Shown here: one piece after another, positions 19,158 through 27,966 of the stretch | Layout: each line of letters opens with the position of its first letter | Position numbering within the stretch: position 1 is the stretch's first letter | Origin: Enterobacter sp. Ag1 | GTDB taxonomy: Bacteria; Pseudomonadota; Gammaproteobacteria; Enterobacterales; Enterobacteriaceae | Reading direction: 5' to 3' | DNA: 36,892 nucleotides | NCBI GenBank assembly: GCA_000277545.1 | Contig: AKXM01000012.1 | Coordinates: 1-36,892, forward strand | Notes under the pieces: model-generated | Seen by the model: only the letters and a program-made list of their open reading frames with translations | The model's database searches: none | Told to the model about the DNA's origin: nothing | Position numbers and translations under genes: made by a program

Positions 19158-20093
19158 TCAGACGCCCTCGCCTTCGGTATCTTCCTGCCAGTCGCGCTTC
19201 GCGTTTGCCGCTTTCTTGCGCTTGAGCTTCAGCTCGCTAACCAGCACCCCGAGGACGATCAATGCCCCGCCAACCAGCGCAAGCAGCGGGAGGCGCTCGC
19301 CCGCCATGCGGCCAAAGATCCCCGCCCAAACCGGCTCGCCGGTATAAATTACCGTGGCTCGTGTCGGCGACACGCTGCGCTGCGCCCAGTTCATCGTCAC
19401 CTGAATGATGGCGCTGAAAATCCCAAGCCCCAGGGCAATCATCACCAGCCCAGGGCTGAAATGCGGCACACTTTCCCCGGCAGGGACCATCGCTGCAAAC
19501 GACACGAGCGAAGCCGTGGCCAGCTGTACTACAGTCACACGTTTGATATCCACTTTCCCCGCCCAGGCGCTGATCAGGATTATCTCAGCGGCAATCGCCA
19601 CGGCCCCGATAAGCGTAATGATTTCCCCGGCCCCCAGCGAAAGGCTGGTGCCTTCCGGCCCGGCAAGAAAAATCAGGCCAACAAAGGCCAGCACGACGCC
19701 AATCCAGGACATCAGCCCCGGCATACGGCCAAGGCAAATCCACTGCAGGAGCGGCACAACGGGCACGTACATCGCGGTAATAAAGGCGGATTTGCTGCTG
19801 GGAATTGTCTGGAGTCCCCAGGTCTGCATGCTGTAGCCGATGGCAATCGCCACGCCGATCAGCCCCCCCGCTTTGATTTCCAGCCAGGTTAACCCGCGCA
19901 GAGATTTCAGCGACAGCAGCCCGACGGCAATGGCGGCGGTGGCGAAGCGCAGACCAACAAAGAAAAACGGGTCGCTCATCGTCATGGCGTACTGCACAGC
20001 CAGGAATGTGCCGCCCCAGAACATGGTGATGAGGATAAGCAGCGCTTCCTGCGGCTTAACGGAGAATTTATAACGGCTTAATGGCGCAGACAT
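19158..20093 (-). CDS. EamA/DMT-family inner-membrane transporter
   Basis: 311 aa with ten predicted hydrophobic helices arranged as two EamA repeats (ALLILITMFWGGTFLAVQYA opens the first; a second begins near GEIITLIGAVAIAAEI). The hydrophilic basic tail KLKRKKAANAKRDW lies in the cytoplasm by the positive-inside rule. Substrates of this family are diverse (amino acids, nucleosides, metabolites) and cannot be told here. It occupies the place of the rut operon between rutR and ymdF and may be co-transcribed with rutR. Confidence 0.85.
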   Translation of the reverse strand: MSAPLSRYKFSVKPQEALLILITMFWGGTFLAVQYAMTMSDPFFFVGLRFATAAIAVGLLSLKSLRGLTWLEIKAGGLIGVAIAIGYSMQTWGLQTIPSSKSAFITAMYVPVVPLLQWICLGRMPGLMSWIGVVLAFVGLIFLAGPEGTSLSLGAGEIITLIGAVAIAAEIILISAWAGKVDIKRVTVVQLATASLVSFAAMVPAGESVPHFSPGLVMIALGLGIFSAIIQVTMNWAQRSVSPTRATVIYTGEPVWAGIFGRMAGERLPLLALVGGALIVLGVLVSELKLKRKKAANAKRDWQEDTEGEGV

Positions 20094-20176
20094 GAGGGAG
20101 ACCGGAAAAATCAGGGTGAAAGTCGATGTGCTATAGTGCTTCCAGTCACATTTTGTTGCAATGGGAAAATAGAAAA

Positions 20177-20194
20177 CCGCCGGCTAACCGGCGG
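20177..20194 (-). terminator. ymdF terminator
   Basis: CCGCCGG/CCGGCGG stem with a 4-base loop; on the minus strand TTTTCTATTTT follows. Confidence 0.7.
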
Positions 20195-20247
20195 TCGGGG
20201 TATTTCGGCGCAAGCGTTAATTCGCCCTGCGCTTCACAAAGTCACGG

Positions 20248-20421
20248 CTATTTATTTTTGCTGCCGTGGCTGTTTTTACCCCCTTTTTGACCAGCTTCTG
20301 AGGCGCGCTGCGGATCGTTTTTAAAGTTACCGCCGCTGTGCTGGCCACCTTTACGACCTGCTTCTGATGCTCTTTCACGGTCTTCAGCGAAATTACCTGA
20401 ACCACCACGATGGTTTGCCAT
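20248..20421 (-). CDS. ymdF: KGG-repeat stress-induced protein YmdF
   Basis: 57 aa. It begins MANHRGGSGNFAEDRERASE and holds two copies of the KGG motif (EAGRKGGQHSGGNF and EAGQKGGKNSHG), as in E. coli YmdF, YciG and the GsiB/Con-10 stress proteins. These small, hydrophilic, general-stress proteins are often RpoS-dependent; function is unknown. Position next to wrbA matches E. coli. A longer overlapping frame at 20217-20408 is out of phase with it and not a gene. An A/G-rich GGAGG site precedes the ATG (CCGGAGGTTAGAA on the minus strand). Confidence 0.9.
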   Translation of the reverse strand: MANHRGGSGNFAEDRERASEAGRKGGQHSGGNFKNDPQRASEAGQKGGKNSHGSKNK

Positions 20422-21395
<974 letters not shown>

Positions 21396-21405
21396 CGGAG
21401 GAGTG

Positions 21406-21633
21406 ATGACCACATCTCAGGCAAAAGCCCACCACGTTGGCGAGTGGGCGAGTCTTCGCAACACCTCACCAGAAATTGCAGAAGCCATTTTTGAGCTGGC
21501 GAAGTATGACGAAAAGCTGGCCGAAAAAATTTGGGAAGAAGGGAGCGATGAAGTCCTGCCGCTCGCCTTTGCTAAAACCGATAAGGACTCGCTCTTCTGG
21601 GGCGAACAGACCATCGAGCGCAAAAACGTTTAA
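21406..21633 (+). CDS. yccJ: YccJ family protein
   Basis: 75 aa, hydrophilic, of unknown function. [40 protein letters not shown] is the hallmark of YccJ. A GTG three bases earlier is in frame, but the ATG at 21406 follows GGAGGAG and gives the E. coli length. Co-transcribed with wrbA. Confidence 0.92.
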   Translation: MTTSQAKAHHVGEWASLRNTSPEIAEAIFELAKYDEKLAEKIWEEGSDEVLPLAFAKTDKDSLFWGEQTIERKNV

Positions 21634-21641
21634 TCCTTCTG

Positions 21642-21661
21642 CTGCCCCCTTTCGGGGGCAG
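21642..21661. terminator. Terminator between yccJ and agp
   Basis: CTGCCCCC/GGGGGCAG with a TTTC loop, between the convergent ends of yccJ and agp; T-rich on the plus side only weakly (CCTCTTCTT). Confidence 0.65.
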
Positions 21662-21668
21662 CCTCTTC

Positions 21669-22913
21669 TTACTTCACAGCTTCATTCAGCACTTCGCTAA
21701 ACTTATCCCATGAGCAGTAGCCGTTGGTGTCCGTCGGGCAGCCTTCCAGCTCCAGCGTCACACGTTTTGGCGGGTGCTTCAGGGTTAACACATCGCCATT
21801 GCGCAGCTGGTCGGCGCTCTGGTAAACGTATTCCACTTTCAGCAGGTCGCGGTTGTTGGTCTTATCATGCCAGCGCTGGAACAGAATATTGCCGCCAATC
21901 GGGGTACGCTCATACTGCCCCGGCAGTTGATAAGGCTTGAACTGCAGCGCGGTCAGCAGCGACGCAATGTTCGAATCATGCCCCACCATCAGCGTCACTT
22001 TCGGCCCTGAAGCGGCTTCTTTGGACGTTAACGCGTTCTGAATGTATTTCACCAGCGGAGCCGCGACGTTGCGGGCCACTTCCGGGGAAGTAAACAGCGT
22101 GTCCTGATAGCTATTTTTGAGCTGGGAAAGCACGCGCCACTGTTCCGCCGTTTTGATTTTTCCCCACGCGACCTGGTCCATCGGGAAACCTTCGTAATAT
22201 TGCAGCGTGAACGCATCGACCAGGGCATTGCCCACCTTCAGGGAACCGTTAACGCCCGGCTCCTGAGTCGCATTGGCGCTAAAGACGTCTTTTGGCCCAT
22301 TCAGCTCACATAGCTGCTTCTCTTTGCAGGTTGGCGAGTTTTTATAGCCGACAATGTGCTCCAGCAGTTTATAGCTGTCGGCCAGCTTGTATTCAGTGCG
22401 CTGTTTTTCCATCGCCTGAACGGCTTTGGCTTTAAACTCCGGCGAGTCGTTGGTGATCACTGGGTTGAACACCGGGTCCATGGTGCCCATTTTTTCCTGG
22501 TGATGTACCGGCACATCGCAGCCAGGGAAAGCCCCGGTAATGAAGAATTGCGCGGTAGCGACGGTGCGCTGAAGGCTGTTGGCATAGGCATAAACGCTTT
22601 CCGGTGCCGGGCATTCGCCGCTGGTTACCAGATTCTGGCTCGCCAGCCATTCACGCATGTAATGCCCCATATAGACTTCCAGCACCCCGCCTTTGGTGGT
22701 GAGCTGCCCGCCCGGCACATCCCACTCCGGCCATGCCTGCGCGGTAGACTGCTCAAGCACGCTGCCGTTGTTGGCCAGCGGCGCGCGCAGGTTATGACGG
22801 CTCATCAGCAAAACCTGCTGCAGCTGGTAGCCGTCCGGCACGGCGTCCGCTTTCGCCAGACCTGGGGCAAGACAGGCGGCGGCCAGCAATGAGGCAACAA
22901 TTTTTTTCTTCAT
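21669..22913 (-). CDS. agp: Periplasmic glucose-1-phosphatase Agp
   Basis: 414 aa (E. coli 413). Sec signal to about residue 22 (PGLAKA|DA). Histidine acid phosphatase: the phosphoryl-accepting His40 lies in [10 protein letters not shown] (RHxxRxP) and the proton donor in VGHDSNI. It hydrolyses glucose-1-phosphate and some phytate in the periplasm, letting cells use it as a carbon source. Confidence 0.96.
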   Translation of the reverse strand: MKKKIVASLLAAACLAPGLAKADAVPDGYQLQQVLLMSRHNLRAPLANNGSVLEQSTAQAWPEWDVPGGQLTTKGGVLEVYMGHYMREWLASQNLVTSGECPAPESVYAYANSLQRTVATAQFFITGAFPGCDVPVHHQEKMGTMDPVFNPVITNDSPEFKAKAVQAMEKQRTEYKLADSYKLLEHIVGYKNSPTCKEKQLCELNGPKDVFSANATQEPGVNGSLKVGNALVDAFTLQYYEGFPMDQVAWGKIKTAEQWRVLSQLKNSYQDTLFTSPEVARNVAAPLVKYIQNALTSKEAASGPKVTLMVGHDSNIASLLTALQFKPYQLPGQYERTPIGGNILFQRWHDKTNNRDLLKVEYVYQSADQLRNGDVLTLKHPPKRVTLELEGCPTDTNGYCSWDKFSEVLNEAVK

Positions 22914-23008
22914 TACTTATTCCTCAGGGAGTGATTAATAAAATGTGAAGAATATATTGTGACAGAAAAATGACAGCCGACCTGCCTGACGGATCGCAAA
23001 AAGCCCTA

Positions 23009-23890
23009 TTATTCCGTTTGTTGTTTCAGTTGCGCTTCAAAGCGCTGGCGAGAGAGATCCACATAGCGTTGTAACCCGTCTCTGTCGATAAAGGCGTTGC
23101 TATCTCCGGCGGCAAGCCGGGCCTGTTTCTCCGCCAGACCAAAGCGTTCCCCTTTGTTCGCCACGAAAATGTCCGCTTTTTGTGCCGCGAGCGTGGCAAA
23201 ACTGTGGCGGATGTCGTTCACCAGCGTCGGGTAATTCTTGTTCGCCACCAGATAATAGTCCGGCGTGGCGAGACTGTCGGCGTAAATAAGCGTGTACCCA
23301 CCTGGCAGCGCAAACAGCCATGACGTGCTGCCCGGCAGATGCCCTGGTGTCAGCAGCGCTGTCGCGGTTACGCCGCCCAGCTTTAGCGTCTCGTGGTCAT
23401 GAATGATTTTATCCGTGGTGACCGGTGGAAAGGGCAGCGCGTCTCCCAGCGCAAAATCCTCTTTGCCTCCCCGCGCCATTTGGTCAGCATTCTCCCTGCT
23501 GGCAACCAGCTTTGCCCCGCTCCACTTTTTCAGTTTGGCAATGCCCCCGGCCTGATCGAGCCGGGCATGGCTGTTGAGGATGAACCGCACGTCGCGAATG
23601 TCGAATCCCAAAGAAGCAATATTCTCTTTGATGCCCCTGGCGCTTGCGTCCAGCGCACCGTCGACGAGAATATGTCCCTCAGGCGTGGTAATCAGAATGG
23701 ACGAGAGATTTTCGGTGCCGACATACCAGACGTTCGCTGCCATACGGAACGGTTTGACCGGTTTGGCCCAGCCTTCAAAAAGCGAATAAGGCGGCGCGGC
23801 AGACAGCGGTTGGGTTGGATTTAATGCCGCAGAACTGCCGGCAGAGAAAACTGAAATCATGCAGGTAAATAACAGACTATAACGGTTCAC
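23009..23890 (-). CDS. Subclass B3 metallo-beta-lactamase-like protein, R/Q/K active-site variant
   Basis: 293 aa with a Sec signal (to about residue 21). B3 landmarks are clear: GHILVDGALDAS, TPGHLPGSTSW and YADSLATP. The metal site is altered. The canonical HxHxDH is H108-A-R110-L-D112-Q113 (BBL 116, 118, 120, 121 = H, R, D, Q); His184 (BBL 196) is kept; the last ligand, normally His263, is Lys246 in VANKGERFG. This is the pattern of the SPR-1-type B3-RQK enzymes, some reported as weak or single-metal beta-lactamases. Start is GTG at 23890, with AAGGAG six bases upstream. Divergent from a LysR gene. Confidence 0.85.
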   Translation of the reverse strand: MNRYSLLFTCMISVFSAGSSAALNPTQPLSAAPPYSLFEGWAKPVKPFRMAANVWYVGTENLSSILITTPEGHILVDGALDASARGIKENIASLGFDIRDVRFILNSHARLDQAGGIAKLKKWSGAKLVASRENADQMARGGKEDFALGDALPFPPVTTDKIIHDHETLKLGGVTATALLTPGHLPGSTSWLFALPGGYTLIYADSLATPDYYLVANKNYPTLVNDIRHSFATLAAQKADIFVANKGERFGLAEKQARLAAGDSNAFIDRDGLQRYVDLSRQRFEAQLKQQTE

Positions 23891-23915
23891 AGGTGGCTCC
23901 TTTTGGTCAGGAGGC

Positions 23916-23927
23916 GCAGTATACTGC
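23916..23927. promoter_or_regulatory. Palindrome between the B3 enzyme gene and its LysR neighbour
   Basis: GCAGTATACTGC, a perfect 12-bp palindrome, lies between the divergent genes and includes TATACT. It is a possible LysR operator (inference). Confidence 0.4.
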
Positions 23928-23943
23928 CGGGCAATTTAGTCCG

Positions 23944-24867
23944 ATGCAATTGAGAAATGATGGCGTGAATATCCTGCAATTAGACATGAATCTGCTGAAG
24001 GTGCTGTACGTGATGTTAACCACCGGCTCGACCAGCCGAACGGCGCAAAAGCTGGCGCTTAGCCCGTCCGCCGTCAGCCATGCTCTCGCCCGCCTGCGTG
24101 ATGCCCTGGGCGATCCGCTTTTTCGTCGGGAAGGCAATGCCCAGGTGCCCACATCTTTCGCCCTCGGTATTAAAGAACGCCTGATCCCGCTCTTCGTGTC
24201 CCTGAATGAAGAATTATTTGGCGAAGAGCATGCGGAGGAGCGCCGATTTCGTCTGGTTCTGCCCCCGGCGCTGAATGTGTTGCTCACGCCGGAACTCGCC
24301 CGCAAAGGGCATCAGACCGGGGCCATTATTGAATGCCTGACGTTTGAACGGCGTGCGTGGCGTGATGAGCTGCTGGAGGGACGAATAGATTTGTTGATTG
24401 CGATTGGCGATCATCAAAAACGCGTCAGTGCCCTGCATTATGAGCGCGTAGGCAGCACGCGCCTGATTGCTGTTTTCGGCGAACCACTGTCCTCCAGACT
24501 TAACGGGCGTGAAACTCTGGCCTTTGACGAACTGCCGCAGTTTGATCATTTCTATTGTCACCCCTGGCCGCAGGGCATTAACGAGCTCGATCGCCAGCAG
24601 GCACGTGCCGGGCTCGAACGCCGCCTGGCCTTTACCTGTAGCGACTACGGCCAGCTCGCTCCCGCCCTGCGCAATGCCCCGCTGATGGCTATCGTGCCGG
24701 CCCCATGGTTTGATACCCTGAATAACAAAGCCCAGCTTTTTACGCTGCCGCTGTCCGGCGACCAGGCTATTGGTAGCCTGTTTTTGCAGTACCGGACCTC
24801 CACCGTGGAATGGAAACGGCGTCTGATAGACAGCCTGCGCCGTACGCTGGCCGCCTGGTATCATTGA
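23944..24867 (+). CDS. LysR-family transcriptional regulator
   Basis: 307 aa from the ATG at 23944. The winged HTH reads MNLLKVLYVMLTTGSTSRTAQKLALSPSAVSHALARLRDALGDPLFRR; the rest is a substrate-binding (type 2 periplasmic-like) domain. A GTG at 23893 is open upstream and an ATG at 23986 sits just at the HTH; ribosome sites are weak for all. I chose 23944 because the upstream GTG would place the promoter palindrome inside the gene. Divergent arrangement suggests that it controls the B3 enzyme, as AmpR does for class C enzymes, but it is not AmpR itself. Confidence 0.8.
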   Translation: MQLRNDGVNILQLDMNLLKVLYVMLTTGSTSRTAQKLALSPSAVSHALARLRDALGDPLFRREGNAQVPTSFALGIKERLIPLFVSLNEELFGEEHAEERRFRLVLPPALNVLLTPELARKGHQTGAIIECLTFERRAWRDELLEGRIDLLIAIGDHQKRVSALHYERVGSTRLIAVFGEPLSSRLNGRETLAFDELPQFDHFYCHPWPQGINELDRQQARAGLERRLAFTCSDYGQLAPALRNAPLMAIVPAPWFDTLNNKAQLFTLPLSGDQAIGSLFLQYRTSTVEWKRRLIDSLRRTLAAWYH

Positions 24868-24894
24868 AATTACCGCTCAGCCTCTCATACAAAA

Positions 24895-24911
24895 AGTTTT
24901 ATAATAGAACC
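24895..24911 (+). promoter_or_regulatory. HxlR-like operator at the hxlR gene promoter
   Basis: AGTTTTATAATAGAACC resembles the two sites upstream of the SDR gene (13 of 17 bases alike) and contains the -10 TATAAT. It suggests autoregulation. Confidence 0.45.
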
Positions 24912-24933
24912 CGGCAAACCCATCGGAGGAATG

Positions 24934-25383
24934 ATGAAACGTAAGAGCCTTGAAGACAGCGTCTGTTCGGTTGCCCGCACGCTGGACGTGATCGGCGACT
25001 GGTGGTCGTTGCTGATCGTGCGCGATGCGCTGAACGGCATGTCTCGCTTCGGTGAGTTCCAAAAAAACCTCGGCATCGCCAAAAATATGCTGACCGTTCG
25101 CCTGAAACAGCTCGTCGATAACGGTATTTTTGAGCTTCGCCCGGCGTCGGACGGCAGCGCCTGGCACGAGTACGTGCTGACGGAAAAAGGCCGGGCGCTG
25201 CAGACCGTTTTAGCAGCCCTCTCACAGTGGGGCTGCGAAAACCTCTACGCCAAAGATGAGACACGCAGCGTCCTCGTCGACAGCCAGCAGCATCGTCCTA
25301 TCCGCAAGCTAACCTTACAGGCCGAAGATGGTCGTGAGCTAAAACCGGACGAAATAATCACTCAGGCACGTTCCTCCTCCTGA
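24934..25383 (+). CDS. HxlR-family transcriptional regulator
   Basis: 149 aa. HxlR winged helix: EDSVCSVARTLDVIGDWWSLLIVRDALNGMSRFGEFQKNLGIAKNMLTVRLKQLVDNGIF, with the conserved Cys (Cys11) that in many members senses thiol-reactive or electrophilic stress. Tandem ATGs at 24931 and 24934 follow GGAGGA; the second has better spacing. It precedes an SDR gene whose promoter carries two matching palindromes, so it likely regulates that gene. Confidence 0.88.
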   Translation: MKRKSLEDSVCSVARTLDVIGDWWSLLIVRDALNGMSRFGEFQKNLGIAKNMLTVRLKQLVDNGIFELRPASDGSAWHEYVLTEKGRALQTVLAALSQWGCENLYAKDETRSVLVDSQQHRPIRKLTLQAEDGRELKPDEIITQARSSS

Positions 25384-25465
25384 TCAATAAGCATCTGTTA
25401 TTCAGGTGCTTATTAATATTCCCTTTAGCAATTCCTGCGCATAACGAAAAAACAGCCCTCATATT

Positions 25466-25521
25466 GGTTGCATAATAAAACCAAAAAATCTACATTCACC
25501 TCATAGTTTCATTATGAAACC
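25466..25521 (+). promoter_or_regulatory. Paired palindromic operators and promoter of the SDR gene
   Basis: Site 1 at 25466-25482 (GGTTGCATAATAAAACC) and site 2 at 25505-25521 (AGTTTCATTATGAAACC, with a perfect 7-1-7 core) are alike when one is flipped (14 of 17). Their centres are 39 bp apart. A promoter fits between: TTGCAT (25468-25473), 17 bp, TACATT (25491-25496). Site 1 covers the -35, site 2 the start region. Confidence 0.6.
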
Positions 25522-25556
25522 ACATTAACGTTACTCTACTTCATGTGAGGTGTTTT

Positions 25557-26345
25557 ATGGCTAACTCTCGTTCTATTGCGGTCATTACCGGCGCATCTTC
25601 CGGTATTGGTGCGGTTTATGCCGATCGTTTTGCGGCCCGAGGTTTTGATCTGCTGCTGGTTGCCCGGCGCGAAGATCGCCTGCGCGATCTGGCCGCGAAG
25701 CTTGAAGCCCGCCACGGCATAACCGTGACTACGCTAAAAGCCGATCTGGTTAACGACCAGGACATTGCCGCCGTTGAGGAGGCCCTGAAAGATCCGCGCA
25801 TCAGCGTGCTGGTTAACAACGCGGGCACCGCCCACAGCGCAGCGTTTACCGCCGCCAGCGTGGAACAACATCAGGCGCTTATCACGCTGAACATCACGGC
25901 GTTAACTCGCCTGAGCCATGCCGCCCTGCTTAATTTCCAGCAAAAGAACAGCGGCACGCTAATCAATATCTCGTCGATTCTGGCAGTACAGAGCTGGGTG
26001 GGCAGCGCGGTATACAGCGGCACAAAGGGCTATGTATTGAACCTGACGAAAGTTCTGCAGGCCGAAGCTGCCGGCACCGGCATTCGTATTCAGGCGGTGC
26101 TGCCCGCGGCTACGGCAACCGAAATTTGGGATCGTGCGGGCGTGTCGGTGGACTCATTGCCGGAAGGTGCGGTCATGAAAGTGGATGATTTGGTGGATTC
26201 CGCCCTGGCCGGACTGGACAGCGGGGAAGCTGTCACCATCCCGCCATTGCACGATCTCGGCCTGTGGGAAACCTATGCCACTACGGCGCAGGCGATGTTT
26301 GATGCGGCAGGCGTAGGGCAGCCAGCGCCTCGCTACGCCCGCTAA
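25557..26345 (+). CDS. Short-chain dehydrogenase/reductase (SDR)
   Basis: 262 aa. Cofactor motif TGASSGIG (residues 11-18), NNAG in the fourth strand, and catalytic Ser plus YSGTK (Tyr and Lys) place it in the classical SDR family; the Arg residues after the second strand (RREDR) suggest NADP(H). Substrate unknown. The ATG at 25557 follows GTGAGGTGTTTT; an in-frame GTG at 25545 lies inside that ribosome site. Likely controlled by the upstream HxlR regulator. Confidence 0.88.
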   Translation: MANSRSIAVITGASSGIGAVYADRFAARGFDLLLVARREDRLRDLAAKLEARHGITVTTLKADLVNDQDIAAVEEALKDPRISVLVNNAGTAHSAAFTAASVEQHQALITLNITALTRLSHAALLNFQQKNSGTLINISSILAVQSWVGSAVYSGTKGYVLNLTKVLQAEAAGTGIRIQAVLPAATATEIWDRAGVSVDSLPEGAVMKVDDLVDSALAGLDSGEAVTIPPLHDLGLWETYATTAQAMFDAAGVGQPAPRYAR

Positions 26346-26439
26346 TTTTCCCGGGCAGATGTCGCCGGCATCTGCCCATCATTTACTGGCCGCCATGTCT
26401 CGCTATAATGAGGCAAATTCCTGCCAATATGATGCTGTG

Positions 26440-26589
26440 ATGAAACTGTTTTACTATTCAGCCGCAGGCATGGTTGCTGCGCTGATTGTGCTCTGGGGAG
26501 CGCTGATTGTGGACAGCGCCAATATCCTGCAACAAATGTCCGAGCTGATGCACTACATCGAAGATTTGTTCAAACCTCGCGAACGCTAG
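26440..26589 (+). CDS. Possible small membrane protein
   Basis: 49 aa: a short N-terminus, one strong hydrophobic helix (AAGMVAALIVLWGALIV) and a polar tail ending FKPRER. A TATAAT at 26404-26409 could be its -10. The ribosome site is weak. Its stop codon shares the bases CTAG with the stop of the convergent dihydroorotase gene. Frame is open further upstream to 26359, but the helix-containing part from ATG 26440 looks more like a real protein. Unrecognised. Confidence 0.4.
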   Translation: MKLFYYSAAGMVAALIVLWGALIVDSANILQQMSELMHYIEDLFKPRER

Positions 26590-27935
26590 CGGTTAAACGC
26601 CAGCGCCTGGCCGTAAATCCCCTCGGCAACTGACTCGCCGTCCCAGACGAGGTGCCCGTTCACCAGCGTGCTTTCAACCACGCCGCCCTGCAAGGTGTGC
26701 CCTTCGAAGGGTGACCAGCCGCATTTGTAGGCAATATTACTGCCCTCAATGCTGGCGCGTTTCCAGGGGTTGATCACCGCCAGATCGGCCCAGTAACCTT
26801 CCCGGATATAGCCGCGATCCTTAATCTGAAAACGTTCGGCTACCGCGTGGCTGGTTTTTCTGACGATAAGTTCAGGCGTGAAAATCCCTCTGGCACACAT
26901 ATCCAGCAGCGCAGGCAGCGCGTGCTGCACCAGCGGCAATCCCGACGGAGCCAAGAAATAATCATTCTGCTTTTCCGCCAGCAAGTGCGGCGCATGGTCG
27001 GTCGCAATAATATCAATCACGCCAGTCTTAACTGCCTGCCATAGCGCCCGCTGGTGTTCCTGGCCCTTCACCGATGGGTTGCACTTCAGCCTGTGCCCCA
27101 ACGCCGCGTAATCATCCTGATTAAAATAGAGGTGATGGATACAGGCTTCCGCCGTGATCGTTTTTCTGCGTAAGGCTTCAAGCGTGGGCGCGGGCTCAAA
27201 CAACGCCAGCTCATCGGCCGTGGTGATATGCAGCACATGCAGCCGCGTGCCGTGCTTTTTCGCCAGCGCGACCGCCCGGGAAGATGAAAGCAGGCAGGCC
27301 TCAACCGAGCGAATAGCTGCGTGTTCTGCGGCCGGGATCTGCTCCCCATATCGCTTTCGCCACAGCGCCTCATTACGTTTGATAGTCGGCGTATCTTCGC
27401 AATGCGTGGCCACCAGCCCCGGCGCATGCTGGAAAATAGCCTCCAGAATGCGTTCGTCATCCACCAGCATGTTGCCGGTGGAGGCACCCATAAACACTTT
27501 TACGCCGCAGGCGGCATCGGCTGGCAGCGCCTTAAGTTCTTCCAGATTGTCGTTGGTGGCACCGAAATAGAAACTGTAATTGGCCAGTGAACCTTCGGCG
27601 GCCCGCTGAAATTTGCCTTCCAGCGCCAGTCTGGTGGTGGTCGGCGGCGAAACGTTGGGCATTTCCATATAGCTGGTGATCCCGCCCATCACCGCCGCGC
27701 GTGACTCGCTGGCAATCGTGCCCTTATGCATCAACCCCGGTTCACGAAAATGTACCTGATCGTCTATCATGCCCGGCAGCAGCCACTTCCCGGCAAGATC
27801 GCGCACATTCCACGTGGTGCGAGCCGGGATCGCAGCGGCTATTTTTTCAATTCGCCCGTCCACGATGAGCAGATCGCCCTGGTAACGCCGATCCTCATTC
27901 ATCATCAGCGCGTTGGTCAGTAACAGAGGTTTCAT
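26586..27935 (-). CDS. Bacteroidetes-type dihydroorotase (PyrC2-like), Zur-linked
   Basis: 449 aa, amidohydrolase superfamily. The metal motif that normally reads DxHxH is D58-D-Q60-V-H62-F-R-EPG: the first zinc His is Gln, as in Bacteroidetes dihydroorotases. The bridging Lys146 (GVKVFMGASTGN), His178 (ATHCE), His236 (LHVLHIT) and Asp313 (ATDHAPH) are kept. It should cyclise carbamoyl-aspartate to dihydroorotate in pyrimidine synthesis. I chose the ATG at 27935 (GGAG upstream); 15 codons of open frame precede it. Last gene of the six-gene operon, so probably a substitute for zinc-dependent PyrC. Confidence 0.85.
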   Translation of the reverse strand: MKPLLLTNALMMNEDRRYQGDLLIVDGRIEKIAAAIPARTTWNVRDLAGKWLLPGMIDDQVHFREPGLMHKGTIASESRAAVMGGITSYMEMPNVSPPTTTRLALEGKFQRAAEGSLANYSFYFGATNDNLEELKALPADAACGVKVFMGASTGNMLVDDERILEAIFQHAPGLVATHCEDTPTIKRNEALWRKRYGEQIPAAEHAAIRSVEACLLSSSRAVALAKKHGTRLHVLHITTADELALFEPAPTLEALRRKTITAEACIHHLYFNQDDYAALGHRLKCNPSVKGQEHQRALWQAVKTGVIDIIATDHAPHLLAEKQNDYFLAPSGLPLVQHALPALLDMCARGIFTPELIVRKTSHAVAERFQIKDRGYIREGYWADLAVINPWKRASIEGSNIAYKCGWSPFEGHTLQGGVVESTLVNGHLVWDGESVAEGIYGQALAFNR

Positions 27936-27966
27936 TAGTCGTTTTCTCCGGCTTAAAAAGGCTGCG

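Noticed and set aside
19005-19892. 295-aa plus-strand frame across rutR and the EamA gene
   Set aside because: It spans two recognised genes on the other strand and has no domain.
20217-20408. 63-aa minus-strand frame
   Set aside because: Overlaps the true ymdF in another phase; the ymdF frame gives the KGG protein.
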